Shown here: positions 37,560-48,143 of the stretch, piece after piece
Numbering within the stretch: the stretch's first letter is position 1
Layout of the letters: each line of letters begins with the position of its first letter
Program-made: the position numbers and the translations under genes
Notes under the pieces: model-generated
Seen by the model: the letters and a program-made list of their open reading frames with translations, nothing else
What the model was told of the DNA's origin: nothing
The model's database searches: none
From: an uncultured Bacteroidales bacterium
GTDB lineage: Bacteria > Bacteroidota > Bacteroidia > Bacteroidales > Paludibacteraceae
DNA length: 64,000 nt
Direction of reading: 5' to 3'
Assembly (NCBI GenBank): GCA_902784425.1
Contig: CACZUS010000001.1
Coordinates: 42,337-106,336, forward strand

Positions 37560-40500
37560 ATGAAAACGAAAAAAATTAATAAAACGGATAAGTATATGGG
37601 GTATAATGGAAAACACGTGTGTCGGTCTTTGGTAGGATTGGCACTAGTAATGATGTTCAGCATCGGAGATGCGCTGGCGCAGTGTATCGTAGGAGGAACG
37701 GACTTCAAAACCAGTAAAACATTGTGTAATCCTGTTCTATCCAACGATTCGGATGGATGGTTCAATAGCAAGGTAGATAAGTTGCTTAAGGAAGAAACCG
37801 CAGGTTGTGATTACTATGAGGTGATTGGTAATGCGATCCAGACGGGTATGCCTTCGAACACGATTACAACTAGATCAACGCTCTTTACAACTAAGGGTTG
37901 GGCGGATTTGATAAAGCAGAATGGATATTTAACTACGAATCCAGGCGGATTTACAGCTATTACTGCGAATCCAAAGTTGATAGATCCGATATTGTCAGAA
38001 GGAAACGGAACCAATATGTTGGTGAATGCGGGAACTTCTCATGATCGTGGCTATTTTATGGCTTATTCAGTAGATGGATTAAAGCCAGGATCAAATGTCA
38101 CGTTGACAATGGATGTTTATTATCTGATTGATGAGGCTTCCATGAAAGCATCGTTGGCAGCTTCTGGAAAAACTGAAATTTCCATATTTGGTGGTAGCGT
38201 TCAATACAGAGCAAGTGGTTCTCAAATGCCATCTGCAGGATTGAAATGGTCTACTTCATTGGATGCCAATGATTCTCCAAACACTACAACATCGACGACG
38301 ATTGCCGCAAAGAGTGGCGCACAGAAGGTGACAATGACGGGTAAGGCAGATGCTAATGGTAGAGTTATTTTTTATGTAAGTAGAACCAATCCTAATGCAT
38401 TGCCAATAGGTATTGATAATATTAGAATTACGGGTGATATACAGCCAGTTATTACAAGTGCTAAAATGATGCCAGTATGTCCTGAAAACCCTGTGATGCT
38501 TTATTTGAAACATACATATCCAGAAGGGACAACCTATTCATGGTCTGTGCAGGGTGGAACAGAGACAAGTTCTACTCAATCTTTTTCAGTTACTCCGAAA
38601 GAGGCAAATAAAACTTATACAGCAAAATGTTCGGTTACACCTCCAGGATGTAGCGCAGCATCTGCTTCATTTACAATAGAGACTAAAGAGTGTTGTACAA
38701 TGAAAGATGCATCAGGAAATGATCTTCCTATGGCAGAAACCAATATCTTCTATGATGATTTTGGTACTTTCCCAGACAATAAGACTTACGAATATCGTGA
38801 TGCTAAGGGTGTTGTTCATACAGTGCCTGTAGATGGTGGTTTGTGGACGGATGTGACTCGTCCATTCTCTACTAAATTCCAACCAGGTAGTGATATTAAA
38901 GGTGCTACATATTCTGGTAATGGAGATATTACTTCTTGTATTACGAATGTGAATCCTTATACTCCTGGTATCAACGGTGATGCTTCTGGTTCAGGACGTG
39001 GTGGTATGCTTATCTTCGATGTGGATAAAGCATTCGGAAAAGGTTCTGGATTGGCTAATACGGTGATTTATGAACGTGAAATATGTGGATTGTGTAAAGG
39101 TAAGGAGATCACGTTTAGTGCATCATTCGGTGCTGTGAATAATAATCCTGCAGGTGTGGGAGAAATGGCCATTGTGCTTCGTAAAGGTTCTGCCACTGGA
39201 GAGGATTTGTTGAAAGGTGCTGGTAAGTCAGGTATGTTGTATGGAAACGAAGGTTGGCGTACGGTAGAACAGAAATTTACAGTGCCAGACAATTCGTTTA
39301 GTTGTGTTGTGCTTCAGGTTGTAAATATTACAGATAGTTATAGCACGAGTCAAGGTGACTTTGCTATTGATGATATTGTCTTTTCTGTATGTACACCTCC
39401 AGATGTTGCAGTGGATGCAGTGTTGAGTGGTCATGCAAAGGATTTGCTAGATCTTTGTGTGGATGATATATTAACATTGGAGGCTGAAATCTCAGATGTA
39501 GCAAAACAATTTTATGGTTCGAATATTGGTTATTTGTTCCAATATGCTTACGAAGACCCTACTGTGGTTGATGACGATAAAATTACATGGTATGATTTGA
39601 GTAGCATACAGTCTAGTGGCGAATTTGTGATTAAGGATCCTGCTACACATCCTGCTTTTGAAAAAATACAGGCTGGAGATGTGTTGAATGTCTATTTCCG
39701 CGTGGTGATAGGTGACGGTAGTTATTTGTCAAACGAAAGAGATGAATGGGAACACATGAGTGCCTTGTCTCCTTGTCGTGCAATTTCAATTTCTTCAATT
39801 CCGATTGTCGCTGGATTGAATTGTGCTGCATGTTCTCATCCTGATGAGAAACGTACTTTCACGTCTGACAAGGGTCGATTGAGTGGTAAGACTTTGAGAC
39901 TCTGTAAGGAGGATGGTGAAGCAACAGTTGGTTTGAAGGAGCCTATTCATGGAATTGATAAAGACGATAAAGATTATTATAATTATGAGGTGTCATGGTA
40001 CAAAGATGAAGTCAAAGCTTCTAATTTGTTAGGAACAAAAACATGTAGCGAGACGGCTCAAACGGCACCTGAGTTAAAAGTAGACTGGTCGAAGGTAGAG
40101 GAAACAGGTACAAAATATATCATCTCTATTCATGATTATTATGACCCTGCCATGACTTCTACACCATGCGACATAACAGATACCATCATCGTTTACGCAG
40201 ACCCTGTTCCGACAGATAAACTGAACGATCCAGATCCATTCTGTGAGGGCACATTGGCTGCAGAACCTGATAAGTCTGTTGCTGGTTACAAACTACTATG
40301 GTACCAGGATGCTGATACCTTGACTCCGATGGCTGCTGCTCCTTCTGTTGCTTCTACATTGGCTGCAGATTCACCATCTACAAGCTACTACGTCTTGGTG
40401 AATACAACAACGGGTTGCCGTGGCGATGCAAATCCTTACAAAATCACAGTTAACCCAATACCAGAGGAAACGTTAGCACCTATTTCTGATTTCTGTCAGG

Positions 40501-43500
40501 GTGACGATGCTGCGATCCTTCCTTCTTCCGCATCATACACGGTGAACTGGTACAAAGACGCAAACGCTAGTACGCCTGCGGAGACGAACTTACCGTCACT
40601 GGATGGAAGTACAACGCCATACACCTATTATTATACTTTGACGGATATGAGTCTTACTCCTAATTGTACGAGTGACCCTGTTGAATATAAATTTACGGTG
40701 AAACCTTCTGCTATGGTGACCGTGACGGTTACGCCTGCATGTGACGTAACTACGATCACGACCCAAACTACCCCAGCTACTGCAACAGTAAACTGGACAA
40801 TCGATGGTACAACAACCGTTTCTGATGCATCGTCTATCACGGTAGACAATAGTACATATAAAGCTGGATCATACGAGGCAATCGCCTCTGCAGATGGCTA
40901 CTGTGACAGTAAACCAGACACGAAAACAGTAACGTTCAATTCAACCCCTGATCCAATCAATGCCTCAATCAGCGAGTACCTGAAAGCTGACGGTACACCT
41001 GATTATACATTGATAGATGCTAAGGTGGCTTCTCTTAAGGCTGCTGATCCAAACGTGAAAGTTTATTGGTCGGGCGTGATCGGTTCCACTCAGGAGGATC
41101 AATCTTCATCGATGACAGCGCCTACAAGTGGATACTCTACAACAAGAGCTAACCCAACTCCAGATTTATCATCAACAGATGATGAATTCTTCTACTATTG
41201 GATTTATCAGGAATTGGAAAACTCAGAGGTTACATGTCCGAGTGAAACGACAATCGTCGTTGTCCCTATCTTGGGTGCTCCTGCTCCAATTGTTCACGAT
41301 ACTATCTATTGCTTGAACAGTCCGAATGTAGCAGCATTAAGCGAAAATGTAAAGATCAATCAGGCAAAACCTGATGTTACATACGAGTTGGTATGGAAGG
41401 ATGGTGTGGATGAAACCACCGTTCCTCCTGTAAATACAGTCGGTAAATTCACTTACGAAGTGGCACAGCGTGATAAGGCTAATCCAAATAACATTAGTGC
41501 ATATCGAAAGATCACAATCGACGTTCGTGGCGTAAAAGTGCCAGATGTATCAGCAAATAAACTTGCCTACTGTGCGGAAGAACCTGCACAAACTCTGACT
41601 GTAACGAAGGTGGAGGATAATGCAAACAACTATTACGCAACTGGCTTCGAATGGTTCTTGGACGGAGCAAAGGAGGCAACCACTCCAACACCGAATACAA
41701 GTGTGTCAACAACTACGAATTATCATTACGGAGTACGTCAAACCTATACCATACCTACTTCTGGTGAGATTTGCTACGGCGATACGGCTACTTTTGATGT
41801 GAAGGTTACCTTCGTACCTCAGTTGCAAACATCTCAGGTAACATACTTGAAAGCAGATGCGAACGGTGCGGGTACGTTTGATAAGAATGTGAAGGAACGA
41901 GACGCTTCTGCATATACGGGTGAGGAGGCTGGAGCTACAATCAACTGGTACGCAAGTGATGGTACTACTTGCGGAACACCTTTGAGTGGCACACCAACTC
42001 CTACGGTAGATCCTTCTGTGCAGCCAGGTAAAGATCAAACAGTATATTATTGTGTGTCTCAAACAGTTGATAATTGTGAAGGAAAAACAAATATTCTAAA
42101 AGTGGTTATCAGTGATTCTCCAAATCCAATAGTTTCACCGGTTTCCTATTGCGAAGGTGAGACAACCAGCCCATTGACTGCTCAAATCAATGAGTTGACT
42201 AATCCAGCTTCTGCATATCAATTGATTTGGTATGATGAGAATCATTCTAAGATAACTGATGGTCCTACGGGTCCAACTCCAACCGCAACAATGCGTGCAG
42301 GAGAGGTTCTGACGAGCACGTATAAATATTACGTTACTCAGAAATTGACAAATACGGGTGCTGAGAGTACAGAGAGTGAAATCGTGGTGACAGTCTATGC
42401 AAATCCTGTATTATCCATTGCTAATCCACCAACTGTATGTGAAACGAACGTTGATTTGGCACCTGCAGTGACATTGACCAATACGGTGGCTGGACAAAAC
42501 TACATAAAGGAGTACTTCTCCGATGCAGCTGGTTCAAATGCTTTGAGTGGTTCGGCAGTGACAGAGTCTGGCACTTATTATGTGAGATATTCATACAATG
42601 CTAATGTGACATCAGGCGTGACTTGTGTGTCTACAATCGATCCAATCACTGTGGTTATCGATACACTGAATGTTGTTACACCAGATGTTGTTCCAACGTG
42701 TCCTGCAATGACAGCTACACTTTCTTCTACAGTATTGACAAATGCTTCGAACGTCAGCTACGCATGGGCGGGCGACGGCGAAACAGGAACGACTAGTGAG
42801 AAGTTTACTACGCATGCCTTCCCAGGTAACTATGGTGACGAGTATGCATACACGTTGACCGTGACTGCTGGAACTTGCGTTGAAACAAAAAATATAACGG
42901 TCAAATTGGGTGAGGGTCCATTGAACGGTACCTTGACATTGTCCGACCCAACGAAGACATCAAATGCAACGGTTGTTTATACAGATGGTATGACTACGGA
43001 TCCGTTCTACTATTGTGGTGGAATGGTGACCATCACCCCTAACTACGAAGGAGATGGTGATTATAAGTTGACATCGCCATCGGGCTCTAGTGTAACGGGA
43101 AGCGTCTTCCCAGTTTCTGGAGCAGGTCAGTATAGACTCGATTTCACTAATGGTTGTCCTACCAAATTGTTCTTCAACCTAGTTAATGCAGAGATCAGTT
43201 TGACGAACCAGACTCCAGAGTTGACGATGTGTGAGAATGAGAAGTTCACCTCTACGGTGAGCGTTTCTCCAGCTGGACTAGACTACACATTGGTATGGAA
43301 GAAGGATGATGTGGAAATTACGGGAGAGACATCTGATACATACACTATCATGTCGACAGTGCCATCAAACAGCGGAACTTACACCGTTGAGGCTAACCGT
43401 TACGGCTGTCCTGCTAAGACGGTTGTTGGTGACTTGAAAGTGAAACCATACATCAAGGTAGAGGAGAATACAACTCCATATGTTGTGCCAAGAGGTAATT

Positions 43501-44987
43501 CACAATTCTTGACAATCAAATTCATAGAGCCATCAGATGGAAGTATCTTGAAAGATGTTAAATGGATTGATAACGCAGATACAGTAGCAAATGCAGTTAG
43601 CTATGTAGTAACTGACGTTCAGAAAGATCACAAATACAAGATTATGATGAGTGATCCTAATTATTGTGAAGCTGAGACGGAGATGAACGTATGGGTGGAT
43701 GCAGTGATACAAATGGCAACGTCGTTGGCTGATGTACAGTGCTACAACATGAAATATGAATTAAAGATAGATACCGCAGGTACTGGTCCATTCAGACAAA
43801 CTGGCGTTTCTCATGATGTGACTGTGAAACGTACGATGAATGGTTCTACTACTGATATGACAGATCAATTGAAGTTAGTAAACGGTGTGTTGGTATTGGA
43901 GGTTACTGCCATAGAGAACGCTAGCTATGCAATCAACTTCACTTACGGAACGCAGGTGATTGACTCATTGGAAGAGGCAGAGGTGATTCCTGCTATCAGT
44001 GTCACCCTTCCTGCAACTCGGACAATTTGTGAGGGCGAAGAGATCGATTTGGAGGTGACGAATGTACAGCCTGCAGGAACGACTGTCACATGGGATTCTG
44101 ACAACACCATCTTGACCAGTAATCAAGGCGAGATCATCACGGTTAGACCGAAGTTCGTTGCAGGTACGGGTCATCAATCGGTATACTCATATTATCTAGA
44201 GGCTTACAATGAAGCATGCGATAATAAGGAGACATACACGGTGACAGTCAATGTGGACGAACCATTGACGGGTACGATTGAGGGTGATTCTCCAATCTGT
44301 GAGACGAAGAGTTCTACTATCTCGGCTGCATCTTATGACGCAAGCACTTATGTTTGGACGATGGGTGGCAGCACAGAGGTCGCTACCACGGCAACAACTA
44401 CGGTGACTCCGTTGGAGACCACTACATACTTGGTAGACATGACGCGTGGTACTTGTACGGCACAGGATCAGTTCACCGTAGTAGTGACTACTAATCCTAA
44501 GATTTTATCAATGGATTCCGTAGGTATTCGTGATCGTCAAGTGATTACGGATCAAGAAAGAGGTACAGGTGTCTTCACTTACTGGTTGGATGAGAATAAA
44601 ACAACATCAACGACGTCGGACATCATCAAGAACTTGACGTTTGGAAGTCACGTGATTAGTGTCATAGATGACAATGGATGTACATCTTCGTACCGCTTCT
44701 CGTTGGATCCACCAGAAGTCATTATTCCAGAATTCTTTACACCAAATGGAGATGGAATTCACGACACATGGATTGTTGGCAAATTGGCAGAGGTTTATCC
44801 AAATGCTATTGTGAACATTTATGATAGATTTGGAAGATTGGTGGCTCAGTTCTTGGGTGATGATAGTGACGGATGGGATGGAACCTATAATGGCGAAGTC
44901 TTACCATCTACCGATTATTGGTATATGATTGATATCGCAGAGATAGAAAGACAATTTACAGGTCACTTTACGTTGATTAGACGATAA
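37560..44987 (+). CDS. Giant T9SS type B surface adhesin
   Basis: 2475 residues, predicted to be exported by Sec and then T9SS. N-terminus: a long charged n-region and a hydrophobic core (SLVGLALVMMFSIGDALAQ). Residues about 25-380 are unknown, with a jelly-roll-like look; about 390-620 a second such module starting NIFYDDFGTFPDN. From about 880 to 1550 are at least five repeated Ig-like modules, each with a Cys near the start (PDPFCEGTL, ISDFCQGDD, DTIYCLNSP, NKLAYCAEE, PVSYCEGET). More Ig-like domains follow to about 2370. The C-terminal 85 residues (EFFTPNGDGIHDTWIV, DGWDGTYNGE, GHFTLIRR) are the CHU_C / gliding-motility-associated type B sorting domain. Likely role: attachment or structural surface layer; the ligand is unknown. 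Base use appears to change within the gene (see findings). Confidence 0.88.
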   Translation: MKTKKINKTDKYMGYNGKHVCRSLVGLALVMMFSIGDALAQCIVGGTDFKTSKTLCNPVLSNDSDGWFNSKVDKLLKEETAGCDYYEVIGNAIQTGMPSNTITTRSTLFTTKGWADLIKQNGYLTTNPGGFTAITANPKLIDPILSEGNGTNMLVNAGTSHDRGYFMAYSVDGLKPGSNVTLTMDVYYLIDEASMKASLAASGKTEISIFGGSVQYRASGSQMPSAGLKWSTSLDANDSPNTTTSTTIAAKSGAQKVTMTGKADANGRVIFYVSRTNPNALPIGIDNIRITGDIQPVITSAKMMPVCPENPVMLYLKHTYPEGTTYSWSVQGGTETSSTQSFSVTPKEANKTYTAKCSVTPPGCSAASASFTIETKECCTMKDASGNDLPMAETNIFYDDFGTFPDNKTYEYRDAKGVVHTVPVDGGLWTDVTRPFSTKFQPGSDIKGATYSGNGDITSCITNVNPYTPGINGDASGSGRGGMLIFDVDKAFGKGSGLANTVIYEREICGLCKGKEITFSASFGAVNNNPAGVGEMAIVLRKGSATGEDLLKGAGKSGMLYGNEGWRTVEQKFTVPDNSFSCVVLQVVNITDSYSTSQGDFAIDDIVFSVCTPPDVAVDAVLSGHAKDLLDLCVDDILTLEAEISDVAKQFYGSNIGYLFQYAYEDPTVVDDDKITWYDLSSIQSSGEFVIKDPATHPAFEKIQAGDVLNVYFRVVIGDGSYLSNERDEWEHMSALSPCRAISISSIPIVAGLNCAACSHPDEKRTFTSDKGRLSGKTLRLCKEDGEATVGLKEPIHGIDKDDKDYYNYEVSWYKDEVKASNLLGTKTCSETAQTAPELKVDWSKVEETGTKYIISIHDYYDPAMTSTPCDITDTIIVYADPVPTDKLNDPDPFCEGTLAAEPDKSVAGYKLLWYQDADTLTPMAAAPSVASTLAADSPSTSYYVLVNTTTGCRGDANPYKITVNPIPEETLAPISDFCQGDDAAILPSSASYTVNWYKDANASTPAETNLPSLDGSTTPYTYYYTLTDMSLTPNCTSDPVEYKFTVKPSAMVTVTVTPACDVTTITTQTTPATATVNWTIDGTTTVSDASSITVDNSTYKAGSYEAIASADGYCDSKPDTKTVTFNSTPDPINASISEYLKADGTPDYTLIDAKVASLKAADPNVKVYWSGVIGSTQEDQSSSMTAPTSGYSTTRANPTPDLSSTDDEFFYYWIYQELENSEVTCPSETTIVVVPILGAPAPIVHDTIYCLNSPNVAALSENVKINQAKPDVTYELVWKDGVDETTVPPVNTVGKFTYEVAQRDKANPNNISAYRKITIDVRGVKVPDVSANKLAYCAEEPAQTLTVTKVEDNANNYYATGFEWFLDGAKEATTPTPNTSVSTTTNYHYGVRQTYTIPTSGEICYGDTATFDVKVTFVPQLQTSQVTYLKADANGAGTFDKNVKERDASAYTGEEAGATINWYASDGTTCGTPLSGTPTPTVDPSVQPGKDQTVYYCVSQTVDNCEGKTNILKVVISDSPNPIVSPVSYCEGETTSPLTAQINELTNPASAYQLIWYDENHSKITDGPTGPTPTATMRAGEVLTSTYKYYVTQKLTNTGAESTESEIVVTVYANPVLSIANPPTVCETNVDLAPAVTLTNTVAGQNYIKEYFSDAAGSNALSGSAVTESGTYYVRYSYNANVTSGVTCVSTIDPITVVIDTLNVVTPDVVPTCPAMTATLSSTVLTNASNVSYAWAGDGETGTTSEKFTTHAFPGNYGDEYAYTLTVTAGTCVETKNITVKLGEGPLNGTLTLSDPTKTSNATVVYTDGMTTDPFYYCGGMVTITPNYEGDGDYKLTSPSGSSVTGSVFPVSGAGQYRLDFTNGCPTKLFFNLVNAEISLTNQTPELTMCENEKFTSTVSVSPAGLDYTLVWKKDDVEITGETSDTYTIMSTVPSNSGTYTVEANRYGCPAKTVVGDLKVKPYIKVEENTTPYVVPRGNSQFLTIKFIEPSDGSILKDVKWIDNADTVANAVSYVVTDVQKDHKYKIMMSDPNYCEAETEMNVWVDAVIQMATSLADVQCYNMKYELKIDTAGTGPFRQTGVSHDVTVKRTMNGSTTDMTDQLKLVNGVLVLEVTAIENASYAINFTYGTQVIDSLEEAEVIPAISVTLPATRTICEGEEIDLEVTNVQPAGTTVTWDSDNTILTSNQGEIITVRPKFVAGTGHQSVYSYYLEAYNEACDNKETYTVTVNVDEPLTGTIEGDSPICETKSSTISAASYDASTYVWTMGGSTEVATTATTTVTPLETTTYLVDMTRGTCTAQDQFTVVVTTNPKILSMDSVGIRDRQVITDQERGTGVFTYWLDENKTTSTTSDIIKNLTFGSHVISVIDDNGCTSSYRFSLDPPEVIIPEFFTPNGDGIHDTWIVGKLAEVYPNAIVNIYDRFGRLVAQFLGDDSDGWDGTYNGEVLPSTDYWYMIDIAEIERQFTGHFTLIRR

Positions 44988-45007
44988 AATACAGACAATA
45001 AAAATGG

Positions 45008-45036
45008 AAAAGTGAGGCGCAATCGTCTCACTTTTT
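45008..45036 (+). terminator. Terminator after the giant adhesin gene
   Basis: AAAAGTGAGGCG (45008-45019) pairs with CGTCTCACTTTT (45024-45035), one G-U pair, 4-nt loop, then T. Confidence 0.88.
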
Positions 45037-45091
45037 CTTGAATAAGCGATAGGTAATTATCGAATCCACTTTAAATAAAAAAGGTTTACTT

Positions 45092-47704
45092 ATGAAGCGT
45101 ATATTTTTCTCACTTTTTATGTCTCTTCATTTGATGGGAGCCTATGCTGTACTTAGTGAACAGAGTTTGGAGCAGACAATATCTGTTTTACGTGCAGAGT
45201 TGGAATATTACAAACAAGAACAAGATTCGACGATTAAAAGCACAGAAGATATACGCGAGCGTCAGCATAACAATGTTGTTAAGATTATGAAGGAGAGCGA
45301 ACAAGTGTCGTTGATGCTCTATTCACAAAAACAAGACCACACGTTCGACCTTGCATACGCCTGTCACGAAGCCACTTCCATGTATGAAGAATTTTCTTCG
45401 CATCAGGTTCCGTATAATAAGATTTTGACAAATTTTCAGAATGAAATAAATCGATATAGCAATCTGATAGACGTTTTAGAACTTTTGCCACCAAGATTGA
45501 AAAGGGTGGTAAGTCCGGAGTTGTTAGACTCCATTCGTAGTCAGGTTCGTGTTCGTATGGATGAAGATGGAGAGTTGGATTCTTTGTCGTTTGACGAGTT
45601 TATCCGTCAAAGCCTTGCCAATATGGACACTACAAAAATGAGTCGGAAGGGAAGCCCTTTTAAACTTAGTGGTGCTGCACAAGTAGATAGAGACTCTTGT
45701 ATTGCGATAGCTAAAGAGATAAAGGCAACTCTGATAGATATGTATAATAGTGTGTCTGAAGAGAGTGAACACTATACCTATTTATCACAACGTCTTAAAA
45801 AGCTAAATGATTATGCGTTAGAGCGTTATAGTGATATAAAACAATTGATATTCAAGAATGGAGGGGAAAACTATTTTTTTATTTTAAAAAATTTCCCTCG
45901 ATATTGGAAAACCGCTCAAAGAGATATTCGGGGAAAATATTATCAACCCAAGGATAAAAAGGTTCGTTCAGAGTGGCGAGGTCCAATAGTGCTTGCCTTA
46001 TCATTGTTTATTATCTTCTATGTTATAGTTGCCATGGCACTTAGCAACTTGATCATCCGTTTTTGTTTGCCAGAGAAGTTTAAAGGCCATAGTTTCCAGC
46101 AAAAGAAATTCTACTATATCATGGGGGCGGCCGTAATTTTATTTGCGATAGTCGTTTTGGTGATGAGAGGAGTGATGACGCACCACTTCTTTTTGATGGC
46201 CAGTTCCTTGTTGATTGAATATGCATCATTAGTAGGAGCCGTTCTGCTCTCTCTCTTGATACGTGTGAAGGGAAATCAGATCAAAAGTAGTTTCTCGGTA
46301 TATCTTCCTATTTTGTTGATGGGTTTTGTTATTATCATTTTCCGAATTGTCTTTATTAGCAATAGTGTTGTGAATGTGATATTCCCTCCTGTGTTGCTTA
46401 TTATTACTATTTGGCAATGGATTGTGATACATAAACATAGAGGAAACATCCAATTTAGTGACATCGCCTATTCGTATGTTTCTTTGCTTGTCATTCTTGT
46501 GTCATGTATTGCAAGTTGGATGGGTTACACCTTATTAGCCGTTCAGATTTTTATTTGGTGGTTATTCCAATTGACAGCTATTCAGGCGATAACATGTATT
46601 AGAGATTTGTTGAAACGTTATGAGTTCAGATTTTTGACCACTCGTATAATGAAGAAGAAGGGTGTGTCGGATATGGGACAAGCTGCTCGTAAGGCAGTCT
46701 CTTTGATGAATCCAACGAAAAAAGAGAAAGGAAATAGTTTTGAAATCACATGGTTTTATGATTTGGCGCGTATCTCTTTGATTCCTATTGCCGTTGTCTT
46801 GTCTCTCTATTTATGTGTTTATTTCTCTGCAGGTATATTTGATTTGACAGAATCCGTCGAGACCGTCTTTACAGTTAATTTCATCAATGTCGAGGGCGTT
46901 TGCCAGTTGTCGGTTCAGAAACTTATGATTGTGGCGATACTCTTCTTCTCATTCCGTTTCTTGGATTTTATTGCTAAATCGATCTACAAGAAGTATCGGA
47001 TGAAATATGTATCAGACAACAGAGATGCAAATATAACGTTGGCAAATAATGTAATATCAATCGTGATATGGGGTGTGTTTGTTATCTTTGTGTTGGTAAT
47101 GTTACGCATTCCGAAATCAGGAATCTCTATTGTCACAGCTGGTTTGGCAACAGGTCTTGGATTTGCAATGAAGGACGTATTGGAAAACTTCATTTACGGA
47201 CTCTCTTTGATGACAGGACGTGTTCGTGTTGGAGATTACATAGAGTGTGATGGCGTTCGAGGCAGAGTCGATTCTATCACCTATCAAAGTACTCAGATTA
47301 TAACATTGGATGGATGTGTGATTGCGTTTCTAAATACCTCGTTGTTTAATAAGAATTTCAAGAATCTGACACGTAACCATGGGTATGAATTCACTAAATT
47401 GAGTGTGGGCGTTGCATATGGTACAGATATTGAAAACGTACGAAATTTGTTGAAGGAATCACTAACAGCCCTATATGAATACCAGGTCAATGGACTTCCT
47501 TCTGTAGATAAAGCAAAAGGTATAGGTGTTTTCTTAAATGAGTTTGGAAATAGTTCGGTCGAATTGTATGTCACTATCTGGGCTTCTGTGGAAGATAAAT
47601 TCCGCATAACAGGTGTGGCAAAGGAGATTATTTACGAAACATTGAAAAAGAATAGTATCGAAATTCCATTCCCACAAAGAACTGTTCATATTGTACAGGG
47701 TTAG
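45092..47704 (+). CDS. MscS-family mechanosensitive channel with large N-terminal region
   Basis: 870 residues, inner membrane. A signal peptide (MKRIFFSLFMSLHLMGAYA) is followed by about 250 residues of helical, probably coiled-coil periplasmic domain, like that of the MscK/YnaI-type large members. From about residue 295 several hydrophobic helices follow. The MscS core is clear: pore helix ISIVTAGLATGLGFAMKDVL with the GLxxGLGFA pattern at about 675-695, then the beta domain GRVRVGDYIECDGVRGRVDSI and the C-terminal alpha/beta domain. It releases solutes on osmotic downshock. It has its own leader and no obvious partners. Confidence 0.93.
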   Translation: MKRIFFSLFMSLHLMGAYAVLSEQSLEQTISVLRAELEYYKQEQDSTIKSTEDIRERQHNNVVKIMKESEQVSLMLYSQKQDHTFDLAYACHEATSMYEEFSSHQVPYNKILTNFQNEINRYSNLIDVLELLPPRLKRVVSPELLDSIRSQVRVRMDEDGELDSLSFDEFIRQSLANMDTTKMSRKGSPFKLSGAAQVDRDSCIAIAKEIKATLIDMYNSVSEESEHYTYLSQRLKKLNDYALERYSDIKQLIFKNGGENYFFILKNFPRYWKTAQRDIRGKYYQPKDKKVRSEWRGPIVLALSLFIIFYVIVAMALSNLIIRFCLPEKFKGHSFQQKKFYYIMGAAVILFAIVVLVMRGVMTHHFFLMASSLLIEYASLVGAVLLSLLIRVKGNQIKSSFSVYLPILLMGFVIIIFRIVFISNSVVNVIFPPVLLIITIWQWIVIHKHRGNIQFSDIAYSYVSLLVILVSCIASWMGYTLLAVQIFIWWLFQLTAIQAITCIRDLLKRYEFRFLTTRIMKKKGVSDMGQAARKAVSLMNPTKKEKGNSFEITWFYDLARISLIPIAVVLSLYLCVYFSAGIFDLTESVETVFTVNFINVEGVCQLSVQKLMIVAILFFSFRFLDFIAKSIYKKYRMKYVSDNRDANITLANNVISIVIWGVFVIFVLVMLRIPKSGISIVTAGLATGLGFAMKDVLENFIYGLSLMTGRVRVGDYIECDGVRGRVDSITYQSTQIITLDGCVIAFLNTSLFNKNFKNLTRNHGYEFTKLSVGVAYGTDIENVRNLLKESLTALYEYQVNGLPSVDKAKGIGVFLNEFGNSSVELYVTIWASVEDKFRITGVAKEIIYETLKKNSIEIPFPQRTVHIVQG

Positions 47705-48143
47705 ACGATTTTTTGAATGATAGGTTGATTCTGTCATAAAATATAGGAGTCGTTGTAAATCATTGAGAAACAAATTGTAGGGGTTTCCAAATGAGTGAGA
47801 CACGTGCAATTTGTTCTATTTATTGAAAAGGTTTTTTAATAATAATTTTGTTTTTTTTTGTTAAAACTTTATATTCGTGGTTTAAATACGACTATTTAGA
47901 ATAAAAAGGTGAGTTCTATAGATTCATCATATAGAGAATAATTAGTAAAATGGTGGGTGAATGAAAATTATTTTCGGTACCACGAAATTAATTTAGAGTA
48001 TCCACTAAAAATAAAAAACGAAGGACTAACTGATTAAATGCTATTCGAAGGGTAAAAAGAATGGTGTTATGAATGAAATGTTTGGAGAACAAAGATCTTT
48101 ATTAGTCACGTTGGATGTTCGTTTTTACAAGAAAAGATAACTT
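47705..48143. other. Intergenic region before the YD/GLUG/OmpA operon
   Basis: 439 nt, very AT rich. A possible promoter is TAATTTTG at 47843-47850 with ATTG at 47822-47825 (17 nt spacing, one mismatch at -33). Around 48003 the sequence TCCACTAAAAATAAAAAA resembles TCCACTTTAAATAAAAAA upstream of the MscS gene. I see no terminator for the MscS gene and no open frame with coding character. Confidence 0.4.

Noticed and set aside
23912-47990. Recurrent CCACGAAAT sequence (near 23912, 24562 and 47981)
   Set aside because: Short and AT-rich; it resembles a spacer repeat I recall from Bacteroidota but the three copies share too little to call a family.
45063-48022. Similar AT-rich leaders before the MscS and YD genes (TCCACT followed by an A-rich stretch)
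   Set aside because: Likely chance in AT-rich DNA; no promoter boxes line up with it.
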